A stretch of DNA of 64,000 nt from Siniperca chuatsi (lineage: Eukaryota; Chordata; Actinopteri; Centrarchiformes; Sinipercidae): positions 18,841,175 through 18,905,174 of the forward strand of contig NC_058046.1 in NCBI RefSeq assembly GCF_020085105.1, given 5' to 3'. The notes beneath the pieces are model-generated. The model did no database searches and was not told where the DNA came from. It worked only from the letters and a program-made list of their open reading frames with translations. Shown piece by piece: positions 62,943-64,000 of the stretch. Position 1 is the first letter of the stretch; each line of letters starts with the position of its first letter. The translations under genes were made by a program, and so were the position numbers.

Positions 62943-64000
62943 TGAGAAAGTGTCTCTGTGTGCGAGTCTGTCCGGGTGGTCTTTGTGTTTTTATGTGAAG
63001 GTGAGAGCAGTAGAGTGACGTTAAAGAGAGCAGGGAGTCTGGCCACATTCTCACCATCTCTTTGTTTCAGCCTTTCAGTAGGTCATGTCATGCTGTCCAT
63101 GTTGCAGTAACATTGCTTTGGTTTTCTTGTTTTATGTTTCCTTTCTGTCTTCAGCACGACACGTTCCCCAGCGTTTCTCTGGCTCTCTCCTTCCATGTCT
63201 TGTGATATTTCAGCCCCCAGCCACAACAAAACCTATCTACATTCTCATGCTCTGGGTACTGCGTCCTATTTCCTCTGCCTGTCTTTGTATCTCTCCTCAT
63301 GCTTATGGCCGCCTGTTCTGTGTTGTTCACTAGTTGTTGTTCTGTCATTACATGCTCCAGATCGGTGGATTTGTGTTTTATGAGGATATGTGCACAGGGG
63401 ACTGACAGGTAAAACACCGCAATTCTCTCCTGGCTCAGCGCAACATGCAGGACCCTCTCTTATGCCCTCAGCTGCCCCCACTCACCTTTGCCCCCTCCCC
63501 CTACTAATGCCTTAATGCCCCTGTAGTCCTTATTTCTCTTTCCCAGCTTTTGTAGTTTTCCTGACTGTATAATTTCATGGCCTTTGCATGGCCTCGCCTC
63601 CCCACAGGGCAGAAGCGATCAGCGGGGATCTCCTCTTACTCATCAGCAGCACACTCAGTTTGTTGACCCACTTATAGCCAGAACTCTGCAGCTGAGCTCG
63701 GCTGGAAACTGGGCTGTTCAGGATCCCTGCCTGCCCTCTACACAGCTTCGCATGGCCCCAGTGCGGTCTTGTCTGCACAACTGATGTGCACCGAGTGCCA
63801 GCAGAAGAGCGGTACACTGAAGCGCTTGTTCTGGTTTGGCATTATAACAAGACTTGACTTCAGGCTGTAGATGCAGTGTTAGGGAAATCACTGCCTAGCA
63901 GAACTTATAAATACACTTGAACCTCTGGCTTAATAAGGCGGCAGCCACCTTGTCAGTGTCAACTGAGACTGGAGCTGGAGTAGAGCTTAGTGCTGCTGAG
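59099..64000 (+). other. osbp2: First intron of osbp2 (continues past the window)
   Basis: The first 700 bases are rich in GCTAGC, TTAGCTA and AACGTTA words. A TG microsatellite lies at 62888-62938. No further exon was found: the next PH-domain exon (expected to begin near the residues after SYYR) is not in this window. ORFs of 80-171 codons, such as 61126-61641 on the minus strand, have no recognisable domain. Confidence 0.7.
62888..62938. repeat. (TG)n microsatellite
   Basis: About 25 TG units lie in the first osbp2 intron. Confidence 0.95.

Noticed and set aside
1..64000. CRISPR arrays, operons, prophage or bacterial features
   Set aside because: The window is vertebrate genomic DNA; tandem repeats present are microsatellites and there are no spacer-repeat units or ribosome binding sites.

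Overview
This window is vertebrate nuclear DNA, most likely from a spiny-rayed (percomorph) teleost. It holds multi-exon genes with GT..AG introns, CA/TG microsatellites, a Tc1-type transposon, a fish L2-type LINE, a tRNA-derived SINE and several dispersed foldback repeats that I recognise as common in percomorph genomes. There is no bacterial or viral gene organisation, no CRISPR array and no tRNA or rRNA gene.

Layout, all genes on the + strand. (1) 1-8470: the 3' part of gas2l1. The exon completing the GAR domain, a middle exon and a 2.07-kb last exon are present; the calponin-homology exons lie left of the window. A long 3' UTR probably reaches about 11.3-11.7 kb. (2) about 12.2-42.6 kb: complete ap1b1, the beta-1 subunit of the AP-1 clathrin adaptor. 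There are 22 coding exons (956 codons plus stop), all splice phases agree, and a non-coding first exon is likely. The last intron is 10.8 kb and carries the LINE, the Tc1 element, a SINE and other repeats. (3) 45153-55825: complete rasl10a, a Ras-like small GTPase (3 coding exons, 203 aa, C-terminal CAAX box). Its introns hold foldback elements and a nested insertion. (4) 58941-59098: first coding exon of osbp2 (start of the PH domain). The remaining 4.9 kb is its first intron.

The genes do not form a pathway in the bacterial sense. They are a conserved chromosomal neighbourhood matching human 22q12, where GAS2L1, RASL10A, AP1B1 and, further away, OSBP2 also lie. AP1B1 acts in trans-Golgi/endosome clathrin sorting, OSBP2 in sterol/phosphoinositide exchange at membrane contacts, GAS2L1 in actin-microtubule crosslinking, and RASL10A is a divergent Ras-family GTPase.

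I found no wholly new system. The items most worth checking are a candidate box C/D snoRNA in an ap1b1 intron, a possible in-frame cassette exon in the AP-1 hinge, an upstream ORF overlapping the rasl10a start, CTCF-like motifs, and a shared AGCTAACGTTA-like vocabulary after two promoters. Exon borders were read by eye from reading frame and splice signals; UTR ends and repeat borders are approximate.
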